A stretch of 64,000 nt of DNA from Corallium rubrum (GCA_964035015.1 OZ035997.1:29135567-29199566), one strand, 5' to 3'. Shown: positions 35,932-49,140, counted from the first letter of the stretch. Notes: generated from the sequence alone by a model not told the origin. Numbers and translations are program-made.

Positions 35932-36132
35932 TCTGTTCTTGCAATTAGGCTGGTTACCTATCCATCAGCGAATAAAGTTTTTTAGATGTCTGCTGGTTTA
36001 TAAAGCATTAAACAATTTAACTCCTTCTTATATTACTAATCTAATCCAACCTTTTTCTCATATCCATAATATTAACACAAGAGGATCTCAAAATAATAAA
36101 CTTAATTCTTTTACCAAAAGCAAAATCATTAG

Positions 36133-36140
<8 letters not shown>
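35932..36140 (+). pseudogene. CR1/L2-type LINE ORF2 fragment
   Basis: The frame from 35918 reads LGWLPIHQRIKFFRCLLVYK then ALNNLTPSYITNLIQPF. This matches the region after the reverse transcriptase in CR1/L2/Jockey-clade LINEs (L-x-W-L-P-I-x-x-R-I, then LVYKAL-x-x-L-x-P-x-Y-I). Only about 65 residues remain. It runs into a (TA)n tract at 36137 and has no start upstream, so it is a dead fragment. Confidence 0.75.
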
Positions 36141-36189
<49 letters not shown>

Positions 36190-36233
36190 ATATATATTAT
36201 ATATATATATTATATATATATATTATATATATA

Positions 36234-36285
<52 letters not shown>
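36137..36285. repeat. (TA)n microsatellite, about 150 bp
   Basis: TA dinucleotides with periodic TATATTATA-type interruptions in the middle, ending near 36285. Confidence 0.95.
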
Positions 36286-36403
36286 TTAATTAACTTAATT
36301 GTATGTATTAACATATCTTCATGTGTAATAATCTAATGTAGTAATGTATGATAGACGTGTAAATAGTAAAACTCTAATTATATTAATCTTCTTATAGGGC
36401 CTA

Positions 36404-36587
36404 CAATCCTGGCCAAAATCACTCGGACACCATCACAACAAATTTGCGCTGAACATACTTTGCATTTCATTTTCTAACCAACATTGAATGGGGGGAGTGG
36501 GGGCGATTTTTTTTTAACCATAATCTTAGGAATTGGTGCGCTTAAGTTCTTTTTCCGCGACTGTCCGAGTTAATTTTGCCAGGATTA
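36404..36587. mobile_element. mariner-like MITE, 184 bp
   Basis: The left tip CAATCCTGGCCAAAATCACT then CGGAC and the right tip (- strand) TAATCCTGGCAAAATTAACT then CGGAC match over about 26 bp, with TA on both outer sides. Size, TA target and tips fit a Tc1/mariner-derived MITE. No coding content. Confidence 0.75.
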
Positions 36588-36722
36588 TAGATGAAAATTA
36601 TGCTTGTAATTCTAGTTACCCTGGTTAAATAAAGTGCTATTAAGTTGACGTTGTAAAATTTCCCGCCAAATTTGCAACCAGCACACGCATGGTCAGAAAA
36701 CTCTATAGGGAGCCACCTAAAG

Positions 36723-39149
36723 TACATATATTGTTACAGTTGAGTTCTCGGTGGATGCAACTCACAGTGCTACTAGTTCATTTATTATCGACATCTGACA
36801 TTAAGTTTATAATGCGTTCTCTATATGTATTTCTTGCTTATTTATTAGAGTTCCTATTTGGAATACTTCAAGGCAAACTCATGCAAATGGACTCGAGATT
36901 CTTTCCACCAATGTTTAGTGGTGCCTCGAATCCAACTGTTGTTCTCATGTACGACGAAAAAGAAGAAATCGCGAACATGCCTTCTCGAATTAAATAAATA
37001 CATTTTATGAATATTGTTTGTGACACGGGAAGTATAAGGTTCCCACGAGTCGAGGAGGAGAGCTCTCTTTAGAATTCTCCCCAAATATTATTCGTGCTCT
37101 AATTATATTGACCACTGACCTCTAAAAGTAGACTATAGATCGAGTAACTCATTTGATTGTCAGAAAACGAAGCTCACGAAATATCGATTTGGTTCCTTGC
37201 TATAATGGCACCGATTTACACAATTGTGTAGATTAGGTAGATCTATATACGAAGATGGAAAATCCGGCACACAAAGCCAGGTTATTGCTGGAGAAAAAGA
37301 ACAAGAACAAACTCCGTGGCGACAGTTCACATATATGCAGTATAATGGCGGATTCTGGCTTCATTTTGCAAATAGTTGTTCCATTCATTGTTCTTTAGAG
37401 ATCAGTGCAGGGTATACTGACATATTTCAACTACTTTCATAAATTGACATAATTTATACAAGGTATGTTCACAAAAACGATTAACATAAATACGTTAAAG
37501 CACTCCCTTCTATTAACCGTGGTTAAACGAGCAACAAAATTGGTCTCGCAACAATGTTGCAAGTTGAGGCACGATGTTGCACGTATTACTAAATTATTCC
37601 TGCAACTTGCAACATAGTTTGTATCTCTATTTTTATTAATCACCATTTGGGGTTAAAATGTTGTAATATTTACCGCAAACAATGCTTTCAAAAGAAAGAT
37701 TTAGATGTCTAGGTAATAAAGTTCATAATATCATAACCGTTTATATTGCTTTTGCCTCAGTGAATAATTAATTTTGTTATATAGCTAGAGTTTCGCTGGA
37801 TACAACGATGACTGTCATTGGTTGGTTTGTGGTCACATGACCTTAGCTAAATGTCAATGTCTACCGAGCGGGAAATAATTGAGAACTTATTGCCTTCTCG
37901 GTCAATAAGTTTTCAATTGTTGCCCGCTAGAACAGTGGCGTAGCTAGGAAGTTTGAGCGGTGGCGTAAACGTTCTATATTTCCGATAAGTGGGCGTGGTC
38001 ACATGGGCGTGGTCACCTGGTCAACATTTTGTGTGGTCATACGTTTTTATTTTTTGTCTTTTAAGTGACTTTATCGGACTATTTAAAATAAAATAAAGAA
38101 ATGGGCGATCTTCCATTATGTCCTGCCTATATCTTCACATGTGTATCTTCACATTCGCTTGATGAAGACGGCCCCGAAACGGTTGGGACGGGAACCTCTC
38201 CTGCACCTGCAGGCTTATCATGCTTCGTTTTCCATGCGAACATAAATGAATTTTCGGAAGCGCCGGACAGCTTGTACGGAATATGGCGATGGGCAGCTCT
38301 TAGCTCACTGTGGTACGAACTTATCATTGTACCTGTTTGTATTCGCTGTCAAAGGCCATTTGGCACAGAGAACATTCTACCTTTTTTCGTTTGGTCTTAC
38401 CTTGACCAAATATGCTATCCTGAACGTGAGGCGCGAGGCGGCCGGCGAGTCGGCGAGTTTCTCTACAGCGCCTCAATTCTCTTTAACGCCTTAGATAATG
38501 ATTGCAAACAGCTTGCCATGTCACCTGCATGTACTTCTGATGCTTTCACGTTAAGATTAACTACTACTAACGCAAACTCAGTATTACTTTCTTCATAAAC
38601 TTACCTGTATTAACAACCATCTGGAAGACCTTTTTTGCGTCAATTGTAATTTTTTATTGAATTGTAAATGTGTTTCTACTTGACTAGTTTATCACTTGAC
38701 ATTATTTCCATATATGGTGTATTAGTTATGTCTGTTGTATTTGTAAATATTGTAATATTGTGAGGGCCGTATGTTAGATAACCTTTACGGTTAATACGTC
38801 TTTTCCCTCGTAAAATAAAGTTTTATTCCATTCTATTCTAAACTTAATTTTCGTTTCATAGGCACTTTAAAAAGAGGTGATAAACTGAGTATAATATCAT
38901 ATCCATGTGACCATGACAGTACGGCCGGCACACCATGAAATCCACGAAAATCATTTCAAAAATTAAATTTATTGACATACAATTCAGTGCGTATAAGTAC
39001 GTAACTCTTAATACATTAAGATTTTATAAGACTAGGAGGTTCAATATTGCTTCTGCGTGCCGTATCATATTAGTCACTGACTCACTCTAAAAGCATATAA
39101 TCTACTAATTCTGAAATGTATAAATTATTTATATTGTCACTAAGTCCCC
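36723..39149. other. Stretch without a supported gene
   Basis: ORFs at 36689-36997 (102 codons) and 38101-38598 (165 codons) are present. The first overlaps the inverted AGGTGGCTCCCTA word. The second reads through a retroelement-tail-like hairpin motif (GATGAAGACGGCCCCGAAAC at 38161). Neither has recognisable domains. The segment 38620-38840 looks like a LINE tail. Confidence 0.4.
38620..38845 (+). repeat. Possible non-LTR retroelement 3' tail
   Basis: Contains TTGTAAATATTGTAATATTG, GTGAGGGCCGTATGTTAGAT, AACCTTTACGGTTAATACG and AAAATAAAGTTTTATTCC, ending in a short ATTCT repeat. The order (TGTAAATATTG, GAGGGCC, short hairpin, AATAAA) resembles 3' ends of CR1/L2-like LINEs from memory. No coding part remains. 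Confidence 0.4.
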
Positions 39150-39261
39150 GTTTACACGGTACCGGACGAATTCGAGACCGGTCTCGAATTCGTACGTTTC
39201 CGCCTGTTTACACGGAGAAAAAGTTGGAACCGGTCTCGAATTCGTCCGGTACCGTCTAAAC
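39150..39261. mobile_element. Foldback MITE with an inner perfect palindrome
   Basis: The ends GTTTACACGGTACCGGACG and CGTCCGGTACCGTCTAAAC pair with two mismatches. At 39166-39193 there is a perfect 28-bp palindrome centred on GAGACCGGTCTC and flanked by GAATTC sites. A third inverted half, ACCGGTCTCGAATTCGTCCG, lies near 39229-39248. CGTTTACACGG-type tips are known from several MITE groups; the family is not assigned. Confidence 0.75.
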
Positions 39262-41374
39262 GTAGCCTCGTCATTTACTTGTTTACATCGATGAGAAATG
39301 GTGTTTTTTAAGAATTTCAGACTTTGAGTTATGCAGCTGTCCGATGTCCGATGTCAACCTGTGACGCACCATAGATCATGGAAGGGGAACTGGATAGGCA
39401 ACTTAACAAAACCGGAAACGAAGTTTGCACAACTTGCTATGGTAATTATACGCTTGTAAGCGGTTAATGCACTTAACAAGTAAACTTAAGTAACATTACA
39501 CTATTGCTTAAATTCAGTAATAGCTGAACGTAGCCATGTGGGACCGCCCGTTAGTGCTTTAACCACTTATAATTGTATAATTATCATATCACGTTAGGCA
39601 CACTTTGTTTCCGGTTTCGGAACATCGTTTTAAGTTTCCACTTCGCATTTGATTTTGCATCGCATGTAACGTGACCCGACACTTTGTCACCAGTTTGAGT
39701 CATGCGTTTCCCTTGACTTTTCGCAACAAACATAATTCAGTTTCTTGGAAAAACCGAAAGTAAAAAGTTATTATTTACAAAGTATGAAAGTCGTTTTGGA
39801 TCAATTCGCCGTCTTCGACAAGACGGGGGGCGCTCGCCAAAACTAACTGTTTCCCTTGGGAGTAGACTTTAAGTGTATAATATTTTTGCTTTTATACTCA
39901 ATTAGTTGTCTGCATCTATCTGCTCGACAGAACACGGGAAAAAGCGCGGGAAAACATATTCACTAAGAAAGAATTAAAGAAAAAGGCTCGCCAAACGCAA
40001 AGCACACAAAGTACCAACTACTCTGTGGCAACATTTAAATATTAGGCCTTAGAATATTTACTATATATATATATATAAAGCGGTTCAAGTAACAAAAAGT
40101 AAACAGAAAACACAATCGAAACACTTCCTGTGACATACGTTGATTTCAAACCGCGCGTTTATCATTATTTTGAGTCTCACTCTAACTATTCATAGTTTGG
40201 CATTTACTCTTTCCTTAGGACAGGAACGAACAGAGTTTTCTTAGTCTTGTGAGCTCTTGGTAGGAACCTATAATGATTTTAACACAAAGGAAACTTTCGT
40301 TTCTGTACCTGTCTGCGGAAAATGTTCCGAAGTGGAAACCAGCCTTGGATCGCCGATCAACAGGACAGAAATCTAAAACGTCTTCCAAGCATTATTCCAA
40401 CAAATGTTTTTAAAAAACATAGTTAAATTACTGAAAATGTCAAAAGATTTAAAAATAGACTTTCGGTCGCTGCCTTTATCGCATGCACCTGGTATATAAA
40501 ACCTGGTTTTAATAAGTTAAAGACCACTATTGAAAAATCTATTAAGCACAACGAGCATGTGCATAATTGTAGCTATAGTATTACTTCCAGCTGTACTCAT
40601 AGCGACAAAAAATCAATTACAACTGGGCTAGATTCCTAATGTCTTAGCAGCTTGATTCACAAGCAGCCCAACCACTAGCCTGCGAATATGCGGCTAGAGG
40701 GGCTGGATTTTGGTGGGATCAGGTGTTTTTAAGAAATTTTTCAATACATTTAAACGATTTTCCTGTGAGTTCAGATTGATGGAGAAACCAAAGATTCACA
40801 GAACTTTTTTTCACAGTTCGCTTGCACACTGACTTGATGTTTTAAATGGCAGGAAAATTCTAAATATCATTATATAAAATTTCATCACGTGGCCTGTCAC
40901 CCCGCCATCATCTTGTCTCAAGAATGCCCTGAGAACGAGGTTGCCAGCCGGCTTATCAAGCAACAGGAAACTCAAGAATAAACTTGAAAAGGTCCCCCGT
41001 GGCGCGTTGACATTCTTTTACACAGAATAGGGTCGACCATGCAGGACCGAGTAAACGAGAAAAAAACCCTATTTGTCTCGTCGCCCCCCCCCCCCTGTAA
41101 ACCCCTGAAGCTTCCACTCCAGGCCTTCTTCTGTCCAGGCGCCAGGTTTATTCTTCATTCTTCAGTTTGCCTGTGCAGAACGCTAATGAAGAACGTAGAT
41201 ATTTGATATAGATAAGTCTGATGATGATTTTTGGAATAAAGTGGACTTTCATATTTGCGTTCTGTTTTGATTAATATATTTTCTTATGGGCTTTCCATGC
41301 AGTTTATTTTTGGATTATGTTTTGTATTATATTTTTTAAAATTGTCGCTGGCTTTGGCCTTCAGTAAATTATTG
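39262..41374. other. Non-genic stretch
   Basis: Short (TA) run at 40064-40076 and a poly-C tract at 41084-41096. No gene or recognised repeat. Confidence 0.4.
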
Positions 41375-41448
41375 TTGACAGTTTATGTCTCGTGTTGTCT
41401 ATAGCGTCAACTCACTCAATGTAGACGACATAAACTATAAACTGTCAA
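41375..41448. repeat. Foldback, about 74 bp
   Basis: TTGACAGTTTATGTC (41375-41389) pairs with GACATAAACTATAAACTGTC at the other end. GTTGTCTATAG near 41395 also pairs loosely with GTAGACGAC. Confidence 0.55.
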
Positions 41449-41721
41449 ATCATATTCCAAGCTATAAGAACTCTCATACAAATCATTAATATTATTGTCA
41501 TGCAACATATACAGCCGTACTTGCGAGCTATGGTCAAAACAGTAGGATTTATATTAAGCAACGCAGCAACAGAATTATTTTTAGTGTCATCTCATAACTT
41601 GGGCAAACACAAACTAAATTCTTTATTACTAGACTTTGAATTTATCGACTATGACCTCCATCCATCAAAGCAAACTCTATAATAATACTTGAAATAACCT
41701 CGGCTGGCTATCTATAAGAGT

Positions 41722-42171
41722 ACTAATAGCTCAATGGTTACAGCGTCCGGTTGGCATTGCCAAGGTTACGGGTTCGATCCCTGCCTAGATTTTCCCCAAG
41801 TACTTACATTTTGTGTAGCAAACTCACAACTTTAAGCTAGATTATCATCAACACGAGTCAGTTATAACTTACATAAGCTCGATTCTAGTCTGTCACAGCT
41901 CGTGTGAGTGGGCGAAGGTTTGCTCGACTCCCACTGTGATTGTAAATTAAAATGCCAGTGGGAGTGAAGGATTTTTGGCGCCATCAAATAAACAATAATT
42001 ATTAATTTACATATACCAAAAATGTAAGTTATTTAGCCATTTTATCCGACGTCCGACTGCAAATGAACTTGTTGTATTTGAAAATGTAAATCTGACTAGC
42101 TAACGACAACCTACTCATTCCAGAAGACTTCCACCGAACATTCGTTGACAATGTACATATGTATAAACATA
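41722..42171 (+). mobile_element. tRNA-derived SINE with interspersed body, copy 2
   Basis: The head ACTAATAGCTCAATGGTTAC (A box) and GGTTCGATCCCTG (B box, 41771-41783) are spaced as in a tRNA, with a TTGGCATTG part between them. The body from about 41860 matches the inverted copy at 6843-7165 nearly end to end. Head plus shared body supports a SINE of about 450 bp. A tail repeat is not obvious. Confidence 0.7.
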
Positions 42172-43828
42172 AGAGTCACTTTTCTCGACACAGGCTGATC
42201 GAAAATGCGCCAAATTTAGAGGAGCAAGGACAGAATACCCCAAAAAGAAGAACAAATAACCGGAAATATCCTACCTCAGATTTACAACATCTTATCGGTG
42301 AGAAAACACATCAATTTCAAGTAAGTAAAATTTCTTTGTGCTATATATTACTTATAAAGCCACGTACGTAATCCTTTAAAAAAATACTCCTTAAAATAGT
42401 TAACACAATACTGGGGGGTTACTAGCGGTTCACTTATGCATTCTTACTAAAGAGGCTAAAACGCTAACATCAAATTATGACATCTTGTTATAAAAGAGTG
42501 CAGTTGTTTCTGGAACGTTTGTAGTAATAATTATTCTCTTATCGTTTTCACATACTATCAGCTGAATTTATATCGGAAACTCCGGACTAGCGTTAACCAA
42601 TAGCACGTCGAGTACCAAACAGAGGCTACTTTAAAAACCGGCTTGTTAAATTTTACCACAGCATCTTTCTAATGAAATGTTAACTTGACCTTGACAAAGG
42701 TTGAAATGCTTGATGTTCAGCAAACATATCCTTCGCACGACGTCATGCTAATTAGAGACACAAGAAACTCGAATTCCTTGTGTTAGACACTTGGGTTACT
42801 GTGTCAGACACTTTGTCAAACCATGGTCAAATACCTGACCTTGTTAATCGACGTCTCTACATGACTAAAAAGCAATTATATAAATACTTCGTCTAGCCAT
42901 GTAACTAAACCTCAACTCAAGTCCCAACTTGCTGCCTATGTTTATTTTCTTCCCACAAATCAAGACCAATCCTCTATCTTTCTTCAACAAATCTTGAACG
43001 CTAATCTCGTTTAAAAGTGTCCCTCGATACGACCACAATCTTTAGAATTGATTGGAATTGGAATCTCGTGCAAGATCGCCTTTGTGGACTTATTTAATTC
43101 ACATTGAATCTTTAGCCCCAATACATGCATACTGTATATGGACAAAGTATTAAACGAATGAACCAGATGGTTATCCGAGCATGAGTCGCGGACAACAGCT
43201 TGTATGACTTCAACATATAATTACATAATATTTATATATTAATATAATTTTCATATATGCCATGACCATCTATTTATTAAACTATATGTTAATTATATGC
43301 ATATATATATACAATCTGACCATATATGATCAGATAATCTGTTCAGTCACTTCAGTGCATATCGCTTTCATTTGCCGCTGATGTACGAGAAATACACCTC
43401 GTGATATATTTAAATATCGGCAAGAAAAGTGCTTCTAAAAGACAACAATTCACGTGTTTCTCAATAAAATTGTAAGTAATTATAAACAGACCTGTAGTTG
43501 TTCAAATATATAATTCAAATTATACACATGGCCAAGGTAGATATTATACCGAATCCGAATATATAAGATTAAACAAGAAAGCTATGCAAGAGAGGACTAT
43601 AGAAGTTGTTTGTTATTCAGCTAATCGAAGTTTGTAATGTCTAATTTCAATGTCAACATGTTTACGATCATTGTCTACTTAGGTGACTAACAGAGTATAG
43701 TCAAAAGCCACAAATTTAAGTATTACCAAAGCCGTTTTTAAAACCATCGTCAGATCGATTCGTCAAAAATTGATAGGTTATAACCAGTCCAGTAATTACA
43801 ATTGTTTCAATAGCAACTGTATGATTTG
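42172..43828. other. Non-genic stretch
   Basis: No gene supported. AT-rich with short TA runs near 43220-43310. Confidence 0.4.
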
Positions 43829-43995
43829 TTATTAATTAGTATAAAAATTATGGATATACTTCCATGTTTAAAATTTGTTTATTGCTAAGCGTTCGTCCCG
43901 TCAGCCCGGGACAGAGCTTAATCTAGCTTGTAAGCTCTGACAACGTCCCGGGCTGACGGGACAAAAGTATCTACAATTTTTATACTAATTAATTA
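43829..43995. mobile_element. Foldback MITE with GC-rich inner stem
   Basis: Outer arms TTATTAATTAGTATAAAAATTA (43829-43850) and AATTTTTATACTAATTAATTA near 43975-43995 pair. The inner 18-bp stem GTCCCGTCAGCCCGGGAC (43895-43912) is exactly complementary to 43945-43962, around a GAGCTTA...TAAGCTC loop. About 35 bp on the left side lacks a partner. Confidence 0.75.
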
Positions 43996-45065
43996 CAATT
44001 GACTCCATGCAAAGCTATATATATTTAGGCTAAAATTTTAGAATATCAAATATGTTGAATAACAATATTTAACAAAATCATCCGGAGTAATAATAAAAAA
44101 AATTAACTAGGCTTCTAGGCATTTTCACTTTTGGAGATATTTGCAAGAACAATTTATTAATATAAAATCTATTTGTGTATGATAAATAGTAAAATGGATA
44201 AAAAAAACCTATGTAGTTAGACCTAGTTCAAGGAAAATTCAAACAATTTTTCATCATTCTATTCATACAAAGCTTTATAGTCAGTGTTACTGGTTATAGT
44301 GGCTCTATAGTGTAGAAGACATAATACTTTTGCTATATTTATATATGTATATGTTCACACTTTATGCCAATCAGCATAGTGACTGCACATTGCACATTTA
44401 GTATGACCAATTATTTGACCTTCAGTTATTTGATCAACAGGTGGCATACTGTTTGAGAAGATTTTTACAGTAACATTTTTCCTGAATAGATAAATAACTA
44501 AACATTCTCTGTGATGCACACAGAATTCCAGTAAAGTAATAACTCTGGTTTTAGTTGTTTCAGTTTTCAGGAATGTCATGTGGGAATGTCAAATGAGAAG
44601 AATACATTCTTCTACTTTGTGAATATAGATATTCAGCAGTTGTTTATATCTAATTGCTGGTGATTAAAATTTTTCAAAAGACTCATAAGTACAGTAAGCA
44701 AGCATTTTGATGTGTAATTATTGTCTTGAATTCATAGATCTATGTGGCAAACAGATTTCTTCAGCAGACTAACCATTCTTTGGGTGCTTGCAATTTTTGA
44801 CATGCTCAAGTATTTATTTATGCTTATTCTGATAAGTTAATCAAGCAATTTGCTGTGTCAGACTGTTAGTATTATTAGTATATGTCATCCTTCTGTAACA
44901 AATGGAATTCTACAGCAGACTATAACTGGTCTAACTCTGATACCAACATTCTTAAAACCTTGTAATGCACTGAATTTTGCAAATATTTGTTACTCTCTAT
45001 AAAGAATAAATAATAACACCCACTAAAATATAATTGCACAACAAAATATATATTAAAAATAAAGT
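43996..45065. other. Non-genic stretch
   Basis: No gene or recognised element. Confidence 0.4.
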
Positions 45066-45315
45066 ACACAACACAACACAACACAACACAACACAACACA
45101 ACACAACACAACACAACACAACACAACACAACACAACACAACACAACACAACACAACACAACACAACACAACACAACACAACACAACACAACACAACACA
45201 ACACAACACAACACAACACAACACAACACAACACAACACAACACAACACAACACAACACAACACAACACAACACAACACAACACAACACAACACAACACA
45301 ACACAACACAACAAA
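45066..45315. repeat. (ACACA)n pentanucleotide array, 250 bp
   Basis: About 50 uninterrupted ACACA units. The Thr/Gln/His and Cys/Val/Leu frames over it are artefacts. Confidence 0.98.
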
Positions 45316-45525
45316 ATCTATAATAACCTTCACAAAAGTTTTGATAAATTTGAATTTCCATCAAATCACAAGAACCCAAAATTTTAAAACTCAATATATA
45401 TAGTATATAGGATCCTTGTCTCAATCTTTAAGAACTTTAAATTATAATTAATAGCAATTGTGTCTGCATTAGTTGTGTATTTAGGTCTCTGTATAAAATG
45501 TTTTATATGTGGCGTACCTACTCTG

Positions 45526-45595
45526 TACTGTACTGTACTGTACTGTACTGTACTGTACTGCACTGCACTGCACTGCACTGCACTGCACTGCACTG
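45526..45595. repeat. Two-phase pentanucleotide array
   Basis: Seven TACTG units (45526-45560) are followed directly by seven CACTG units (45561-45595). Confidence 0.95.
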
Positions 45596-45604
45596 TAGTC
45601 CTAA

Positions 45605-46830
45605 CTCTTAACTTTGTTTTACTTTCAATACTAAACTATACAAGTCTCTGGTTTGGGCTAATTTGTATGATAAACTTCCTTGTGTATTAATACATTATTC
45701 ATTTACAATAAAAATTTCTAGTAAATATAGTATTCAGATCCAACATGCTTGATGTCCAGTTATGGTGTTCATAATTAGTCAATAATGGTATTAAAGTAGC
45801 AATTAGCTAATTAATCCATGATCCCCTTTTTATGATAAATGGTGATTACAAAAAAGCTGTCCACTGTACTTAGCCAAGAATAAAGTTTGTGTGTTATTTA
45901 GAATTACAGTATAGCTTAGATATAAATTTGCCCAGCTTACTCAGTACTTACAAATTACATCACCCTAGCTGTCCAAAGCTTGAATACTAGCTATACATCT
46001 AGGTTATCACTTAATAGGAATATTTAGCAGATCAAAGAAAAACCAAATTAGTTGACCTTACTACAGTAAAGTGAGATCAAACTTCAGTGAATTAATCAAT
46101 TACTTTGGTACCTCTGCTTGGCAAACAGTGAATTGATAATTGCATCATGAACATAATTATATATCTATATACACAAAGCTAGGGTGTAATTTACTGGTAA
46201 ATACCAAGTGATGAAATGTACAGTCCTCACTCCTATTACCTTCACCGAAATGTAAAACTTGTTTTGCTTTCAATACTAATTACGCCAAAGAAGTATCTGG
46301 TTATTGGTTAATTTGTATTATAAACTTCCTTCTATATTAATAAATCATTCATTTTAATACAATATTTCTGGTAAAATAGTGTTCTCCAGTACATGCTTGG
46401 TGTCCAGTTATGGTGTTCATAATTACTCAAGAATGATATTAAGTAGTAATTAGTTCATTAATCCATTATCCCTTTTATGATAAATGATGATAAATTAGAA
46501 ATAATCTGTCCACTGGATTAAAGCTAAACTTTGTGTATTATTTAAAACCACAGTATAGCTTAATATAATTTGTGCTCACCTTATTCAGTGTTACTAATTA
46601 TATCACCCTACAATATTTAGCAGACCAAAGTAGCACCAAATTAGTTCACCTTACTACATTAAAGTGAGATCAAATTTCAATGAATAAATCAACTACCTTG
46701 GCACACTGTGCTTGGCAAACACTGATATTATATTGCATCATAAACATCCATATATACATTAAGCTAGAGTAATTTGCTGGTGAAAACTTATATCAAGTGA
46801 TGCTTAAGTCCTTAAGGGTTGATGACAATA
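45605..46830 (+). repeat. Tandem duplication of about 650 bp
   Basis: CTTTGTTTTACTTTCAATAC at about 45610 recurs as CTTGTTTTGCTTTCAATACT at about 46258. The two halves then share, in order, AATTTGTAT, ATAAACTTCCTT, TTGGTGTCCAGTTATGGTGT or its close form, TTCATAATTA, AGCTTA near 45911/46555, TTAGCAGA and CAAGTGATG near 46205/46795. Identity is clearly below 100 percent, with many small gaps, so the duplication is old. Neither half codes for a recognisable protein. Confidence 0.8.
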
Positions 46831-48854
46831 ACGACAGGTCATGCTTGATAAATGGGTATCACTCTGTGCTTATACTGCATACCATGGCATATGAATTAAG
46901 ATCACTGTTGCAAGAAATTGTTGAAGCAATAAAACATAACTGGAATTAAAGCAATTGTGCCCTATGCTTCATCTATTGGCACTGCAATCAGATAATATTA
47001 ATCTGTTTCCATAAATCAACATGAAATGCAACCACAAAAGAAGGTGAACCAATGAATTTGCAACACACAGCTTCTAGCTTCGTGTATGAGACAAAAAAAA
47101 ACAATGAAAGAGTAGAGTAGACAAAAAGATTAACCCTATAATAACCACCATCGAGATTATAACTTCAATGAATAGAGGAAAGCCAAACACATTACACAGA
47201 TAAAATCAATCGTTGTGTGGTTACTTTCTTTAAATGGGAAATAGCTTAGTAATTTCACAAATTATTGCAAATTAACACCTGTCTCTAAGTGTTTATATCA
47301 ACTTCAGAATAGCCATAATAGTTGCGCTTTTGAAAGAAAGAAAGAATGACAGATTAAAACAAACATCGCAATATACACATCTATCTCACACTATACGTTT
47401 TATGATTTGAGGTGGTAACATCGATTCGAGAAGCTTCTGGCGAGATTGGAGATTGGGAACTACAGTACTTCCGGGCGCCAGATGTTTGATCCAGCAGTTA
47501 TTCACTGAGTTGAACACACGATAGATTGGGAAATCGCACATAAATTACATTGACTGGAGTAGAGGTTAGTTAACGTTCATTGAATAAACCATTATTATAT
47601 AGTATCGATTATGAAGTATGGTATGGTATACAAAATACGGGTATATAATTTAAGCATAATACTGTTCGCACCTATCGAGTCATTCGAGTGTCGATCACAT
47701 TGCCCATATTTGCCGATCGGAATCCCAGGGAGTATGACTATATATGTATAATGATTTCTAGTTTTAATATGTGTGCATATAGGCCACAAACCCACAACAA
47801 TGTCCATCCAATATGGCGGCAAACAGCGATCTTCATAGTAATTCGTGAACGATAAACTAATATATCAGTTACATGCAATTATTAAATCGTAAAAGTAGTC
47901 GATTACCAAAAGATAATCGAACGAAGGTTGTTCAAGATACAAGAATGACGACAAGTCTCGATCAAATGAAACCTCAGTGTCTCGCTTACTGTACCTCTTC
48001 CAGTAGTAAACACACTGAACAAGTCAAAGCTCTTTGATATTTAACTTAACATACAGTACTACTCAATATAAACATCCAAAGAACTATCATTTCGGAAGCT
48101 GACATTTTCCTTAGCTTTGGTTGCGTTCCATGCGTATTTATCTTCATTGTGGCGACATCGCTTATCATTCTCGTGAATGTTTATCAAATCATATTAAAAT
48201 GCGTATAGAATTAAATGTGATGTTTAGAAAATACAACCGCTTAACTTAGAAACTGAATTCTATAAACTCCGTTTGTATATATATAAGCATATATAAGAAA
48301 TCGTTCACAGTTGGTTCATCAATAGTCCTTAGAATTATATTGTCTGGAGACGCGGCGAACATGAAAGCGGTTAACAATGAAATAAGGTGCACAATCTCTT
48401 GTTTTTACGTTCATTAATATTTATAAGGCAACGCTGCTGTTGGTTGATTGCTAAGCGTTAAGGTGAAATAAGGTGCACAAACGTGAACAAAAACCTAGAA
48501 CAAAGACTTTGGCCGCGTTTCCAGACAATATATTTCTAGGCTATGGTTCATCCAACTTGTAATCATTAACCATTTGAACGAGACTTAACTGACATATATA
48601 CCTATTTAATGTTCAAGTTCACACAGGTACTTTCAATATCAAAATTTCATTTTCGAAACGAATTACTCAGGTCGCCGTCAAATTAACGACCTTCTCGAGG
48701 GAACTAAAAGTTATAGCTCCAACGAATTAAAAGTGAAACAAAATCAGTAACAGAAAGACGTTGATTTTTGGCAATACCGACATAACACCAAGAAATAATA
48801 ATCTGTGTATACGCGAATAAGTTTGAGGCTCGCTTCAATTGTCAATCTCAAATG
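46831..48854. other. Non-genic stretch
   Basis: No supported gene. A 75-codon ORF on - (47595-47822) overlaps a CAATATGGCGGC word like those in copy A and B transposons. Possible decayed transposon; not assignable. Confidence 0.4.
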
Positions 48855-48859
48855 TCAGC

Positions 48860-48963
48860 TATAATACCTCGTGTTTATTCAGCCATCTTCATAAAACTAC
48901 TACTGTACAGATCCTGTCACGTGACACATGCATACCTCAATGTCAATGTATATAAACATTATA
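48860..48963 (-). repeat. 3' LTR of the Ty3/gypsy element
   Basis: 104 bp, identical to the 5' copy. The purine-rich AAGGTGGGAAGGA lies directly before it on -, as expected for a polypurine tract. Confidence 0.9.
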
Positions 48964-49140
48964 TTCCTTCCCACCTTCAGTTCAAACTACTCAACATGCA
49001 AAGTTTCAATTTAAGAGTTAAACAAAACTAAAATAAAACGTGAACTATAGCTACTGCTAATATACAACTCAACAAGTAAATCTATATCATTGTATATAGT
49101 TGTATAAGAATAAATTCTCTAAAGTTAAAACTTGCGTTCT

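Noticed and set aside
38101-38598. 165-codon + strand ORF
   Set aside because: No domain, no splice evidence, and it reads through a retroelement-like hairpin motif (GATGAAGACGGCCCCGAAAC). I treat it as chance, though its length is notable.
41722-41790. tRNA gene
   Set aside because: A and B boxes are present but the acceptor stem does not pair and a SINE body follows.
44920-45424. Cys-Val-Leu and Asn-Thr-Gln-His ORFs over 100 codons
   Set aside because: Translations of the ACACA pentanucleotide array.
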